64,000 bases of DNA from Streptomyces antibioticus (GTDB taxonomy: Bacteria > Actinomycetota > Actinomycetes > Streptomycetales > Streptomycetaceae): contig NZ_KQ948426.1 in NCBI RefSeq assembly GCF_001514065.1, positions 124,001 to 188,000 of the forward strand, written 5' to 3'. The notes under the pieces were generated by a model that saw nothing but the letters and a program-made list of their open reading frames with translations, was not told the DNA's origin and did no database searches. The position numbers and the translations under genes are program-made. The first letter of the stretch is position 1. The number at the start of each line of letters is the position of its first letter. Below are positions 44,937 through 53,989 of the stretch, piece by piece.

Positions 44937-45425
44937 ATGAGCGCACCCGACGGCAGCCCGGTCGGCGCCGAACGCAGCATCGGCCAGCTGTTCGCCTCGG
45001 CGACGACCGAGATGTCCGCGCTGGTGCACGACGAGATCGCACTGGCCAAGGCGCAGCTCAAGCGGGACGTGAAGCGCGGCGCGACGAGCGGCGGTGCGTT
45101 CACGGTGGCCGGCGCGGTGCTGGTGTTCTCGCTGCCGATGCTGAACTTCGCGCTGGCGTACGGCATCCGGACCTGGAGCGACTGGAACCTCGCGGTCTGC
45201 TTCCTGCTGTCCTTCGCGGCGAACGTCCTCATCGCGGGCGTCCTCGCCCTGGTCGGCGTGGTCTTCGCGAAGAAGGCCAAGCAGAGCGGCGGCGCGCAGA
45301 AGACGGCGGCGTCGATGAAGGAGTCGGCGAGCATCCTGCAGAACGCCAAGCCGCACCCGCGGCCCGAGCTGCCGCAGGACCGTGTCCCGGAGGCCATCGA
45401 GGCTGTGGCACGCTCGTCGTCATGA
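44937..45425 (+). CDS. Actinobacterial holin-X-type (DUF1469) membrane protein
   Basis: 162 residues: amphipathic N-terminus (IGQLFASATTEMSALVHDEIALAKAQL), two transmembrane helices (about 50-75 and 85-110) and a charged tail. Phage holin family in name only; usually a housekeeping membrane protein. It overlaps the hydrolase start in ATGA. Confidence 0.85.
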   Translation: MSAPDGSPVGAERSIGQLFASATTEMSALVHDEIALAKAQLKRDVKRGATSGGAFTVAGAVLVFSLPMLNFALAYGIRTWSDWNLAVCFLLSFAANVLIAGVLALVGVVFAKKAKQSGGAQKTAASMKESASILQNAKPHPRPELPQDRVPEAIEAVARSSS

Positions 45426-46366
45426 GCGAGCCCGCCACCCCTTCGGCCGAATCCGTCGTACGGCCCGACGTCCTCGGTGACAGAAAAGTCACCCACCGGG
45501 ACGTCGCCGCCAACGGCGCGCGGTTCCACATCGCCGAGATGGGCGACGGGCCGCTGGTGCTGCTGCTGCACGGCTTCCCGCAGTTCTGGTGGGCGTGGCG
45601 GCATCAGCTGCCCGCGCTCGCGGACGCCGGTTTCCGGGCCGTCGCCATGGACCTGCGGGGCGTCGGCGGCAGCGACCGCACCCCGCGCGGCTACGACCCG
45701 GCGAACCTCGCCCTCGACATCACCGGCGTGATCCGCTCGCTCGGCGAGCCGGACGCCGCGCTGGTCGGCCATGACCTGGGCGGATATCTGGCGTGGACGG
45801 CGGCGGCGATGCGGCCCAAGCTCGTGCGGCGGCTCGCGGTGTCCTCGATGCCGCATCCGCGGCGCTGGCGCTCGGCGATGCTCTCGGACGTCAAGCAGAC
45901 CCGCGCCGGCTCCTACATCTGGGGCTTCCAGCGCCCCTGGATCCCGGAGCGGCAGCTGACCGCGGACGACGGCGCGCTGGTCGCCGAGCTCATCCGGGAC
46001 TGGTCCGGGCCGAGCCTGCCGGACGACGACGCGGTGGAGACGTACCGCCGCGCGATGTGCATCCCGTCGACCGCGCACTGCTCGATCGAGCCGTACCGGT
46101 GGATGGTGCGCTCGATGGCCCGCCCGGACGGCCTCCAGTTCAACCGGCGCATGAAGCGGCCGGTTCGTGTGCCGACGCTGCATCTGCACGGCTCGCTCGA
46201 TCCGGTGATGCGGACCCGGAGCGCGGCCGGTTCCGGGGAGTACGTCGAAGCGCCGTACCGCTGGCGGCTGTTCGACGGACTCGGCCACTTCCCTCACGAG
46301 GAAGATCCGGTCGCTTTCTCCACAGAACTGATCAATTGGCTGAAAGACCCCGAACCCGATCGGTGA
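45422..46366 (+). CDS. Alpha/beta hydrolase, epoxide hydrolase/dehalogenase type
   Basis: 314 residues. LLLHGFPQFWWAWRHQLP gives the oxyanion HGxP. The nucleophile is Asp in LVGHDLGGYLAW (about 118), as in epoxide hydrolases and haloalkane dehalogenases, not Ser. The C-terminal His lies in FDGLGHFPHEEDP. Translation is coupled to the holin-X gene. Confidence 0.9.
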   Translation: MSEPATPSAESVVRPDVLGDRKVTHRDVAANGARFHIAEMGDGPLVLLLHGFPQFWWAWRHQLPALADAGFRAVAMDLRGVGGSDRTPRGYDPANLALDITGVIRSLGEPDAALVGHDLGGYLAWTAAAMRPKLVRRLAVSSMPHPRRWRSAMLSDVKQTRAGSYIWGFQRPWIPERQLTADDGALVAELIRDWSGPSLPDDDAVETYRRAMCIPSTAHCSIEPYRWMVRSMARPDGLQFNRRMKRPVRVPTLHLHGSLDPVMRTRSAAGSGEYVEAPYRWRLFDGLGHFPHEEDPVAFSTELINWLKDPEPDR

Positions 46367-46493
46367 CCGTTCGAACGCGCCCGGTATCCGGACCTGAACA
46401 TCTGTCCTACGAACAGCCACTTGCCCGGCGCATAGGCCAATTGGGGGCCGTGGGGGCGGTTATCGACCTTGGGGCAGGGGCACACGTCGGGGT

Positions 46494-46676
46494 ATGGGCT
46501 GGACGCACGACTACAGTGACGCAGCACGCTCCCGCCGCTCGGGCCACGGTCTGAGCCCCCACCAGCGAGGAGGTGCCCCGCAGGAACAGGGAGCGGACCT
46601 CCGGGTGGGCATCCCGCGCATTCTGCGCCGCCGGGCCCGCTGGGTCTCGGTACGGCTGCGTCACCCCCGAGGCTGA
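46494..46676 (+). CDS. Small basic hypothetical protein
   Basis: 60 residues, MGWTHDYSDAARSRRSGHG, Arg-rich (25 percent by eye). A CGGGGT stretch lies just upstream. It fills most of the 335-nt gap between two convergent genes; I cannot tell a real small gene from a chance frame. Confidence 0.32.
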   Translation: MGWTHDYSDAARSRRSGHGLSPHQRGGAPQEQGADLRVGIPRILRRRARWVSVRLRHPRG

Positions 46677-46701
46677 CGCACTCTCAGACCCTCCCCGCGA
46701 C

Positions 46702-47901
46702 TCACAGCGCGCAGCTGTCGCTGTCCACCTGTTGGTTCGCGGTGCGCCCCTTGTCGATGTCCTCCCGGATCTCGTCCGCGGTCAGCGCGTACCCGGTGTC
46801 GGCGTTGTCGAGGGACTTCGCGAACACGACCCCGTACACCTCGCCTTCGGGCGTGAGCAGCGGGCCGCCGGAGTTGCCCTGGCGGACGGTCGCGTAGAGG
46901 GAGTACACATCACGGTGCACGGTGCCGCGGTGGTAGATGTCCGGACCGTTGGCCGGGATGCGCCCGCGCACGCGCGCGGCACGGACGTCGTACGCGCCGT
47001 TCTCCGGGAACCCGGCGATGATCGCGTCATCGCCGCTGACGGCGTCCGTGGCCGTGAACTTCAGGGCGGGCGCCTTCAGTTCGGGTACGTCGAGGACGGC
47101 GATGTCGCGCTTCCAGTCGTACAGGACGACCGTGGCGTCGTACTTCGGGCCCTCGCCGCCGATCTGGACGGTGGGTTCGTCGACGCCGCCCACGACATGC
47201 GCGTTGGTCATGACGCGGCGCTCGCCGAAGACGAAGCCGCTGCCTTCGAGGACCTTGCCGCAGCTCTGGGCGGTACCCATGACCTTCACGATGGACTGCT
47301 TGGCCTTGGCGGCGACCGGGCTGCCCACGAGCGCGGGGTCCGGCGGCTGGACCTCCTTGATCGGCTCGTCGGAGAACGGGCTGAAGACCTGCGGGAAGCC
47401 GTTCTGCGCGAGGACCGAGGTGAAGTCCTTGAACCAGGTGTCGGCCGCGTCCGGCAGCGCCTCGGAGACGCCGAGGAGCACCTTGGAGCCGCGGACCTCC
47501 CTGCCGAGGGTCGGCAGGGTGGTCTGGGCGAGGGCGGAGCCGATGAGCCAGGCCACGAGGAGCATGGCGATCACATTGACCAGGGCGCCGCCGGTGGCGT
47601 CCAGGGCGCGGGCCGGGGACCAGGTGATGTAGCGGCGGAGCTTGTTGCCCAGATGGGTGGTCAGGGCCTGGCCGACGGAGGCGCAGACGATGACGACGAC
47701 CACGGCGACGACGGCCGCGGTGGTGCTGACCTCCGACTTGTCGGTCAGGGCGTCCCAGATGACGGGGAGCACATAGACGGCGACGAGACCGCCGCCCAGG
47801 AAACCGATCACCGACAGGATGCCGACGACGAAGCCCTGGCGATAGCCGACGATCGCGAACCACACGGCGGCGACCAGCAACAGGATGTCCAGCACGTTCA
47901 C
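46702..47901 (-). CDS. MarP-like membrane serine protease (CvpA + trypsin)
   Basis: 399 residues. Four transmembrane helices of a CvpA domain (LDILLLVAAVWFAIVGYRQG...) precede an extracytoplasmic trypsin fold with His in MTNAHVVGG, Asp in KRDIAVLDV and Ser in VRQGNSGGPLL. Mycobacterial MarP protects against acid and oxidative stress by cleaving a peptidoglycan hydrolase. I prefer the GTG at 47901; upstream in-frame codons reach 47931. Confidence 0.9.
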   Translation of the reverse strand: MNVLDILLLVAAVWFAIVGYRQGFVVGILSVIGFLGGGLVAVYVLPVIWDALTDKSEVSTTAAVVAVVVVIVCASVGQALTTHLGNKLRRYITWSPARALDATGGALVNVIAMLLVAWLIGSALAQTTLPTLGREVRGSKVLLGVSEALPDAADTWFKDFTSVLAQNGFPQVFSPFSDEPIKEVQPPDPALVGSPVAAKAKQSIVKVMGTAQSCGKVLEGSGFVFGERRVMTNAHVVGGVDEPTVQIGGEGPKYDATVVLYDWKRDIAVLDVPELKAPALKFTATDAVSGDDAIIAGFPENGAYDVRAARVRGRIPANGPDIYHRGTVHRDVYSLYATVRQGNSGGPLLTPEGEVYGVVFAKSLDNADTGYALTADEIREDIDKGRTANQQVDSDSCAL

Positions 47902-47949
47902 CGGTTCAGGCCTCGCCTCATCACATGACACTGCACGGCAGACACCCTG

Positions 47950-48648
47950 TCATGACCGCCAGTCGAGCGGGACCTGCCTGTCCCGGTCCCAGGGGCGCTC
48001 CCAGCCGGAGTAGTGCAGCAGCCGGTCGATGATTCCGGCCGTGAATCCCCAGACCAGGGCCGATTCGACCAGGAATGCCGGGCCTCGGTGGCCGCTGGGG
48101 TGGACGGTGGTGGCCCGGTTGTCCGGGTCCGTGAGATCCGCCACGGGGACGGTGAAGACGCGGGCCGTCTCGTTGGGGTCGACGACCCCCACCGGCGTCG
48201 GCTCGCGCCACCAGCCCAGCACCGGTGTGACGACGAAGCCGCTGACCGGGATGTACAGCTTGGGCAGCACGCCGAAGAGCTGGACGCCGGACGGATCGAG
48301 GCCCGTCTCCTCCTCGGCTTCCCGCAGCGCGGCCCGCAGCGGCCCGTCGCCCTGCGGATCGCCGTCCTCCGGGTCGAGGGCGCCGCCGGGGAAGGACGGC
48401 TGCCCGGCATGGGACCGCAGCGAGCTGGCCCGCTCCATGAGCAGCAGCTCGGGCCCGCGCTCGCCCTCCCCGAACAGGATCAGTACGGCGGACTGCCGCC
48501 CCGCGCCGTCCGCCGGCGGCAGGAAACGGCTCAGCTGCACCGGCTCGACCGTCTCCACGGCACGCACCACCGGGTCCAGCCAGCCGGGCAGGCCGTCCTT
48601 GCGCAGCGCCACGCTGCCCTGCGCGTTGCTCGCGTGCGTCATCGCCAC
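47950..48648 (-). CDS. NUDIX CoA pyrophosphatase (NudL-like)
   Basis: 232 residues. SHAGQPSFPGGALDPED then ALREAEEETGLDPS forms a complete NUDIX box preceded by the CoA-hydrolase LRSHAGQ signature. Two ATGs (48648, 48642) are possible starts. Same strand as nth and marP. Confidence 0.9.
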   Translation of the reverse strand: MAMTHASNAQGSVALRKDGLPGWLDPVVRAVETVEPVQLSRFLPPADGAGRQSAVLILFGEGERGPELLLMERASSLRSHAGQPSFPGGALDPEDGDPQGDGPLRAALREAEEETGLDPSGVQLFGVLPKLYIPVSGFVVTPVLGWWREPTPVGVVDPNETARVFTVPVADLTDPDNRATTVHPSGHRGPAFLVESALVWGFTAGIIDRLLHYSGWERPWDRDRQVPLDWRS

Positions 48649-48694
48649 CCCCGTTCCACCCGCTTCAACGCCCGGGTATCCACCGATCGTTCCG

Positions 48695-49708
48695 TCATCC
48701 GGCCCCCAGCGGCGGGGCCGCCTTGCCGCCCGCGTCCAGATAGGACTGGGGCGGGTTGAGGCGCTGGCCCGGGAAGCCGCCCTTCTCGTACTTGAGGAGC
48801 TTCTTCGCCTTCTCGGGGTCCGTCTCGCCCTCGCCGTACGCCGGGCAGAGCGGGGCGATGGGGCAGGCGCCGCAGGCGGGCTTGCGGGCGTGACAGATGC
48901 GCCGGCCGTGCCAGATGACGTGGTGGGAGAGGTCCGTCCAGTCGCTCTTCGGGAACAGCGCGCCGACCGCGGCCTCGATCTTGTCGGGGTCGGTCTCGTC
49001 CGTCCACTGCCAGCGCCGCACCAGCCGCTGGAAGTGCGTGTCCACGGTGATGCCGGGGCGTCCGAAGGCGTTGCCGAGCACCACGAACGCGGTCTTGCGG
49101 CCGACGCCGGGCAGCTTGACGAGGTCCTCCAGCTTGCCGGGCACCTCGCCGCCGAACTGCTCGACCAGTGCCTTCGACAGCCCCATGACCGACTTGGTCT
49201 TGGCCCGGAAGAAGCCGGTCGGGCGGAGGATCTCCTCGACCTCCTCGGGGTTGGCGGCGGCCAGGTCCTCGGGGGTGGGGTACTTGGCGAAGAGCGCGGG
49301 GGTCGTCTGATTGACCCTCAGGTCGGTGGTCTGGGCCGACAGGACCGTGGCGACGACAAGCTGGAAGGGGTTGGTGAAGTCCAACTCCGGGTGGGCGTAC
49401 GGATAGACCTCGGCCAGTTCGCGGTTGATACGGCGGGCGCGGCGGACCAGGGCGGTGGCGGACTCGGCTCTCGCGGGCTTGACGGCCACCTTCTTCGCCG
49501 GGGCGGCCTTCTTCACTGCCACCTTCTTGGCGGCAGCCTTCTTCACAGCCTCCGGGGCCTTCTTCACCGCGGCCTTCCTTGTCGCTTTTGCGGCTTTCTT
49601 CGCTTTGCTCTGTCCGCCACCGGAGTTCTGTTCGCCCACAGCGGAATCCCGACGTGCAGCCACCCGTCCAGCCCCCTTGACCTGTGTTCTCACCGGCGAT
49701 TTGGACAC
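48695..49708 (-). CDS. nth: Endonuclease III with basic N-terminal extension
   Basis: 337 residues, about 100 more than E. coli Nth. The catalytic core has the helix-hairpin-helix [14 protein letters not shown] with catalytic Lys, Asp in VDTHFQRL, and the 4Fe-4S ligands C-x6-C-x2-C-x5-C in [17 protein letters not shown]. Residues about 30-75 are KKA/VKKA repeats like a histone H1 tail, probably for DNA binding. Divergent from crp. Confidence 0.94.
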   Translation of the reverse strand: MSKSPVRTQVKGAGRVAARRDSAVGEQNSGGGQSKAKKAAKATRKAAVKKAPEAVKKAAAKKVAVKKAAPAKKVAVKPARAESATALVRRARRINRELAEVYPYAHPELDFTNPFQLVVATVLSAQTTDLRVNQTTPALFAKYPTPEDLAAANPEEVEEILRPTGFFRAKTKSVMGLSKALVEQFGGEVPGKLEDLVKLPGVGRKTAFVVLGNAFGRPGITVDTHFQRLVRRWQWTDETDPDKIEAAVGALFPKSDWTDLSHHVIWHGRRICHARKPACGACPIAPLCPAYGEGETDPEKAKKLLKYEKGGFPGQRLNPPQSYLDAGGKAAPPLGAG

Positions 49709-49810
49709 CCGGCCAGCCTAAAGCCCGACACCGACAATCGCCCCGGACCCAGGAGATCGGCCCCCGATTGGACCCCTGCCGCTTACCTCAGGACAGGTGT
49801 GCGGCATCCT

Positions 49811-49824
49811 TGTGACAGATCACA
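49811..49824. promoter_or_regulatory. CRP-like palindrome upstream of crp
   Basis: TGTGA-CAGA-TCACA, perfect arms separated by four bases, 92 nt before the crp start. The usual CRP spacing is six, so it could be a Crp site for autoregulation or a site for another CRP/FNR protein. Confidence 0.45.
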
Positions 49825-49915
49825 CTGTTTGGACCGTCCGGCAAAATGGGGAGCACGGTCCCCTGGTACCAAGGGGGAGCAAGATCCCCTGAGCAGGTCG
49901 ACAAGGAGAGAACTC

Positions 49916-50590
49916 GTGGACGACGTCCTCCGGCGCAACCCGCTCTTCGCGGCACTCGACGACGAGCAGGCCGCGGAGCTGCGCGCCTCCATGAGTGAGG
50001 TGACTCTCGCTCGCGGCGACTCCCTCTTCCACGAGGGCGACCCCGGCGACCGGCTCTACGTCGTCACCGAGGGCAAGGTCAAGCTCCACCGCACCTCCCC
50101 CGACGGCCGCGAGAACATGCTCGCCGTCGTCGGCCCCGGCGAACTGATCGGCGAGCTGTCGCTGTTCGACCCGGGCCCGCGCACGGCGACCGCCACCGCG
50201 CTGACCGAGGTCAAGCTGCTCGGCCTCGGCCACGGCGACCTCCAGCCCTGGCTGAACGTCCGCCCCGAGGTCGCCGGCGCTCTGCTGCGCGCCGTGGCCC
50301 GCCGGCTGCGCAAGACCAACGACCAGATGTCCGACCTGGTCTTCTCGGACGTCCCCGGCCGGGTCGCCCGCGCGCTCCTGGACCTGTCGCGCCGCTTCGG
50401 TGTGCAGTCCGAGGAGGGCATCCACGTCGTGCACGACCTCACGCAGGAGGAGCTGGCCCAGCTGGTCGGCGCGTCCCGCGAGACGGTCAACAAGGCCCTC
50501 GCCGACTTCGCCCAGCGCGGCTGGCTCCGCCTGGAGGCGCGCGCGGTGATCCTGCTGGACGTGGAGCGGCTCGCGAAGCGCTCGCGCTGA
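49916..50590 (+). CDS. crp: Crp/Fnr-family transcriptional regulator
   Basis: 224 residues. Cyclic-nucleotide fold with GELIGELSLFDPGPRTATATA phosphate cassette, a long helix (RPEVAGALLRAVARRLRKTND) and an HTH (LTQEELAQLVGASRETVNKAL). In Streptomyces Crp controls germination and antibiotic synthesis. GTG 49916 has AAGGAGAG five bases upstream. Confidence 0.94.
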   Translation: MDDVLRRNPLFAALDDEQAAELRASMSEVTLARGDSLFHEGDPGDRLYVVTEGKVKLHRTSPDGRENMLAVVGPGELIGELSLFDPGPRTATATALTEVKLLGLGHGDLQPWLNVRPEVAGALLRAVARRLRKTNDQMSDLVFSDVPGRVARALLDLSRRFGVQSEEGIHVVHDLTQEELAQLVGASRETVNKALADFAQRGWLRLEARAVILLDVERLAKRSR

Positions 50591-50606
50591 CCGCAGGGGT
50601 CTTTCG

Positions 50607-50628
50607 GGGGGCTGGGGCCCCAGCCCCC
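50607..50628 (+). terminator. crp terminator hairpin
   Basis: Perfect palindrome GGGGGCTGGGG/CCCCAGCCCCC, 16 nt past the crp stop; no U-tract. Confidence 0.6.
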
Positions 50629-50674
50629 GTACGGCCTCGTCGGCAAACGCCGGACGGGCTGCTGTAGTTGTCCC

Positions 50675-51502
50675 ATGTCTGAAAATGTGCCCTCCCAAGG
50701 TCTCGACCCGCAGGGCTACATCGCGCGCGAAGGCTCCCTCGCGCGCGTGCCGCACGCCTTCCGTCCCGTCGTCGCCATGGCACGGGACGCGCTGCTGGAC
50801 GTCTTCGGGTCCCGGCTGCACAGCGCCTACCTCTACGGTTCGATCCCGCGCGGCACCGCGCGCGTGGGCCGCAGCGACCTCGATCTGCTGGTCGCCCTGC
50901 GCGAGGAGCCCACGGAGGCCGACCGGGACGCCGTACGGGCCCTCGGGGACGCGCTCGACAAGGAGTTCCCGGAGATCGACGGCGTCGGGACGCTGCTCTA
51001 CAGCCGGGCGCGGCTCCTGAGCGAGCCGGAGACCTACGACCTCGGCTGGTTCGTGGCGTGTCTGTGCACCCCGCTGCTCGGTGACGACCTGGCCGAATAC
51101 CTGCCCCGCTACCGCCCCGACTCGCTCCTGGCCCGCGAGACCAACGGCGACCTCGCCCTGCTGCTCCCCCGCTGGCGCGCCCGCATCGAGGCCGCGGACG
51201 ACTCCGAGGAGGCGCTGCGCCCCCTCGTCCGCTTCATGTCCCGCCACCTCGTCCGCACCGGCTTCACCCTCGTCATGCCCCGCTGGAACGGCTGGACCAG
51301 CGACCTGGGCGAGATGGCGGCGGCGTTCGGCACGTACTACCCCGAGCGGGCCGAGCAGCTGCGGGAGGCGGCCGTACGCGGCCACGAGCCGACCGGGGAC
51401 CGCGCCGTCCTGATGTCGTACGTCGACGATCTGGGCCCCTGGCTCGCGGACGAGTACGCGCGCGTGCACGGCGTGAAGGCACCCCGACCGGGCGGGCCCT
51501 AG
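50675..51502 (+). CDS. Nucleotidyltransferase-domain protein
   Basis: 275 residues. AYLYGSIPRGTARVGRSDLDLLVAL is the GSxxxG...SDxD pol-beta nucleotidyltransferase core shared with aminoglycoside adenylyltransferases. An all-helical C-terminus follows. Substrate unknown. Its end overlaps the stop of the convergent MBL gene. Confidence 0.85.
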   Translation: MSENVPSQGLDPQGYIAREGSLARVPHAFRPVVAMARDALLDVFGSRLHSAYLYGSIPRGTARVGRSDLDLLVALREEPTEADRDAVRALGDALDKEFPEIDGVGTLLYSRARLLSEPETYDLGWFVACLCTPLLGDDLAEYLPRYRPDSLLARETNGDLALLLPRWRARIEAADDSEEALRPLVRFMSRHLVRTGFTLVMPRWNGWTSDLGEMAAAFGTYYPERAEQLREAAVRGHEPTGDRAVLMSYVDDLGPWLADEYARVHGVKAPRPGGP

Positions 51503-52329
51503 ATCAGCCCGTGCTCCTCCAGGTAGTCCATCTGCGCCCGCACCGACAGCTCCGCCGCCGGCCACAGGGAGCGGTCCACGTCGGCGTAGACGTGGGCGAC
51601 GACCTGGGACGGGGTCCGGTAGCCGTCCTCCACCGCCGTCTCCACCTGGGCGAGCCGGTGGGCGCGGTGGGCGAGGTAGAACTCGACGGCGCCCTGGGCG
51701 TCCTCCAGGACGGGGCCGTGGCCGGGCAGGACCGTGTGGACGCCGTCGTCGACCGTGAGGGATCTCAGGCGGCGCAGGGAGTCCAGATAGTCGCCCAGGC
51801 GGCCGTCGGGGTGCGCCACGACCGTCGTACCGCGGCCCAGGATGGTGTCGCCGGTCAGGACCGCCTGATCGGCCGGGAGATGGAAGCACAGGGAGTCGGA
51901 GGTGTGGCCGGGCGTCGGTACGACCCTCAGCTCCAGGCCGCCCACGGTGACGACGTCCCCGGCCGCCAGCCCCTCGTCGCCCAGCCGCAGCGCCGGGTCC
52001 AGGGCACGCACGCGCGTGCCGGTCAGCTCGGCGAACCGGGCGGCGCCCTCGGCGTGGTCCGGGTGACCGTGGGTCAGCAGGGTGAGCGCGACGCGCTTGC
52101 CGGCCTTCTCGGCGGTGTCGACGACATGGCGCAGGTGGCCCTCGTCGAGCGGCCCGGGGTCGACCACGACGGCCAGTTCGGAGTCGGGCTCGGCGAGGAT
52201 CCAGGTGTTCGTGCCGTCCAGGGTCATCGCGGACGCGTTGGGCGCCAGCACGTTCACGGCGCGCGGGGTGGCGGGGCCGGAGAGGACCCCGCCCCTCGGC
52301 TGGCCGGGGAGGGCTGCTGCGTCGGTCAT
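51499..52329 (-). CDS. Metallo-beta-lactamase-fold hydrolase (LACTB2-like)
   Basis: 276 residues. HxHxDH in LLTHGHPDHAEGA, then PTPGHTSDSLCF and VLPGHGPVLED supply the metal ligands. The C-terminal winged region (YRTPSQVVAHVYADVD) is typical of the LACTB2 group. Its ATG overlaps the upstream NUDIX gene stop. Confidence 0.9.
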   Translation of the reverse strand: MTDAAALPGQPRGGVLSGPATPRAVNVLAPNASAMTLDGTNTWILAEPDSELAVVVDPGPLDEGHLRHVVDTAEKAGKRVALTLLTHGHPDHAEGAARFAELTGTRVRALDPALRLGDEGLAAGDVVTVGGLELRVVPTPGHTSDSLCFHLPADQAVLTGDTILGRGTTVVAHPDGRLGDYLDSLRRLRSLTVDDGVHTVLPGHGPVLEDAQGAVEFYLAHRAHRLAQVETAVEDGYRTPSQVVAHVYADVDRSLWPAAELSVRAQMDYLEEHGLI

Positions 52330-53195
52330 GCCGTGGCTCCACCGGTCGGGATGTGCTTGGTGAACTCCTCGTGCCCCGGCCAGGACAGGACAATCTCCTC
52401 GCCGTCCAGCCTGGCCCGCGCCAGGACCGGGGTCAGGTCACGGTCGGGCGCCGCCGCGAGCGCCTCGGCAGCCGCCGAGTACCCGGTCAGCTGGCGCAGT
52501 GTCGCGATCGTGGGCGGCATCATCAGCAGCTCGCCCTTGTCGTACGCCGAGGCCGCCTCCGCCGGTGCGATCCACACCGTGCGGTCCGCCTCCGTGGAGG
52601 CGTTGCGGGTGCGCTGGCCGGCGGGCAGGGCGGCGACGAAGAACCAGGTGTCGTAGCGGCGGGACTCGAACTCGGGGGTGATCCAGCGCGTCCACGCCCC
52701 GAGCAGGTCCGAGCGCAGGACCAGGCCGCGGCGCTCCAGGAACTCGGCGAAGGACAGGTCCCGGGCGACCAGGGCCGCGCGGTCGGCCTCCCAGTCCGCG
52801 CCGGTGGTGTCCCCGACCACCGAGTCGGGGGTCTCCCCGGCGAGAAGGACGCCTGCCTCCTCGTAGGTCTCGCGGACGGCCGCGCAGACGATGGCCTGGG
52901 CCTCGGTCTCCGTGACGGCGAGCCGGCGTGACCACCACGCGCGCGTGGGGCCCGCCCAGCGGATCCGGTGGTCGTCGTCGCGCGGGTCGACGCCGCCGCC
53001 CGGATACGCGTACGCGCCTCCGGCGAAGGCCATGGAGGCGCGTCTGCGCAGCATGTGCACGGCGGGGCCGGCGGCGGTGTCCTTCAGGAGCATGACCGTG
53101 GCCGCGCGCTTGGGGACGACCGGGGTGAGGGTGCCCTCCGCGAGCGCACGGATGCGTTCCGGCCAGTCCTGCGGAAACCACTGCCCATTCGCCAT
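52326..53195 (-). CDS. NUDIX hydrolase
   Basis: 289 residues. GGAYAYPGGGVDPRDDD and VCAAVRETYEEAGVLL form the NUDIX box, with an insertion between the halves as in NUDT19-like enzymes. Translationally coupled to the MBL hydrolase, a conserved actinobacterial pair. Confidence 0.88.
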   Translation of the reverse strand: MANGQWFPQDWPERIRALAEGTLTPVVPKRAATVMLLKDTAAGPAVHMLRRRASMAFAGGAYAYPGGGVDPRDDDHRIRWAGPTRAWWSRRLAVTETEAQAIVCAAVRETYEEAGVLLAGETPDSVVGDTTGADWEADRAALVARDLSFAEFLERRGLVLRSDLLGAWTRWITPEFESRRYDTWFFVAALPAGQRTRNASTEADRTVWIAPAEAASAYDKGELLMMPPTIATLRQLTGYSAAAEALAAAPDRDLTPVLARARLDGEEIVLSWPGHEEFTKHIPTGGATA

Positions 53196-53281
53196 GGGCG
53201 GAGGCTATCCCGTGGTGCGCGAATGTTCGAGAGGGGCCCGGAAGTGCGGCGATGCCGCCGTACGGGCCCGTAGGCGGCGCT

Positions 53282-53749
53282 CTACGCCTCCGTGAGCTCC
53301 ACCTGGACCTCGACCTCGACCGGCGCGTCCAGCGGCAGCACGGCCACGCCCACGGCGCTGCGCGCGTGCACGCCCTTGTCGCCGAGGACCTCGCCGAGCA
53401 GCTCGCTGGCGCCGTTGATGACACCCGGCTGGCCGGTGAAGTCCGACGCGGACGCCACGAAGCCGACGACCTTCACGACGCGCTTGACGCGGTCCAGGTC
53501 ACCGGCGACGGACTTGACGGCCGCCAGCGCGTTCAGGGCGCAGATGCGGGCCAGGTCCTTGGCCTCCTCCGCGGTGACCTCGGCGCCCACCTTGCCGGTG
53601 ACGGGGAGCTTGCCCTCGACCATCGGCAGCTGGCCGGAGGTGTACACGTACACGCCCGACTGCACGGCCGGCTGGTACGCGGCCAGCGGCGGCACCACCT
53701 CGGGCAGCGTCAGTCCCAGCTCGGCCAGCCGAGCCTCGACCGCGCTCAC
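53282..53749 (-). CDS. RidA-family protein
   Basis: 155 residues (YjgF/YER057c/UK114). VYTSGQLPMVEGKLPVTGKVG, ALNALAAVKSVAGDLDRV and SAVGVAVLPLDAPVEVEV match. The family usually deaminates reactive enamines. The GTG at 53749 overlaps the DUF4177 stop (GTGA). Confidence 0.9.
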   Translation of the reverse strand: MSAVEARLAELGLTLPEVVPPLAAYQPAVQSGVYVYTSGQLPMVEGKLPVTGKVGAEVTAEEAKDLARICALNALAAVKSVAGDLDRVKRVVKVVGFVASASDFTGQPGVINGASELLGEVLGDKGVHARSAVGVAVLPLDAPVEVEVQVELTEA

Positions 53750-53904
53750 GCCTTCTCCCGCTTCAGGTAGGCCACCAGCTGCTCGGGGTTGTTCGGCCCG
53801 GGCACGACCTGGACGAGCTCCCAGCCGTCCTCGCCCCAGGTGTCCAGAATCTGCTTCGTCGCGTGCACGAGCAGCGGCACAGTCGCGTATTCCCACTTGG
53901 TCAT
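53746..53904 (-). CDS. DUF4177 small protein
   Basis: 52 residues: MTKWEYATVPLLVHATK, then WGEDGWELVQVVPG and LVAYLKREKA. This is the DUF4177 fold (KWEY...GWEL). It is translationally coupled to ridA. Confidence 0.85.
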   Translation of the reverse strand: MTKWEYATVPLLVHATKQILDTWGEDGWELVQVVPGPNNPEQLVAYLKREKA

Positions 53905-53989
53905 GTGGCCGACTCTAGCCGCCCGCTGCTTTGACGTTTATCCACAGCCTGCTGCTTGACGCGCACGCCGAGTGGTTACGCTCGAAGAC

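Noticed and set aside
41263..45042. 1259-codon open frame on the minus strand
   Set aside because: Antisense shadow of acs and nhaA caused by high GC3; no motif, no ribosome site.
44937..45425. Holin as a sign of prophage
   Set aside because: The DUF1469/holin-X family is a chromosomal actinobacterial protein; no phage genes around it.
49820..52393. 857-codon open frame on the minus strand
   Set aside because: Runs antisense through crp and the nucleotidyltransferase gene and out of frame through the MBL gene; repetitive Arg/Gly composition.
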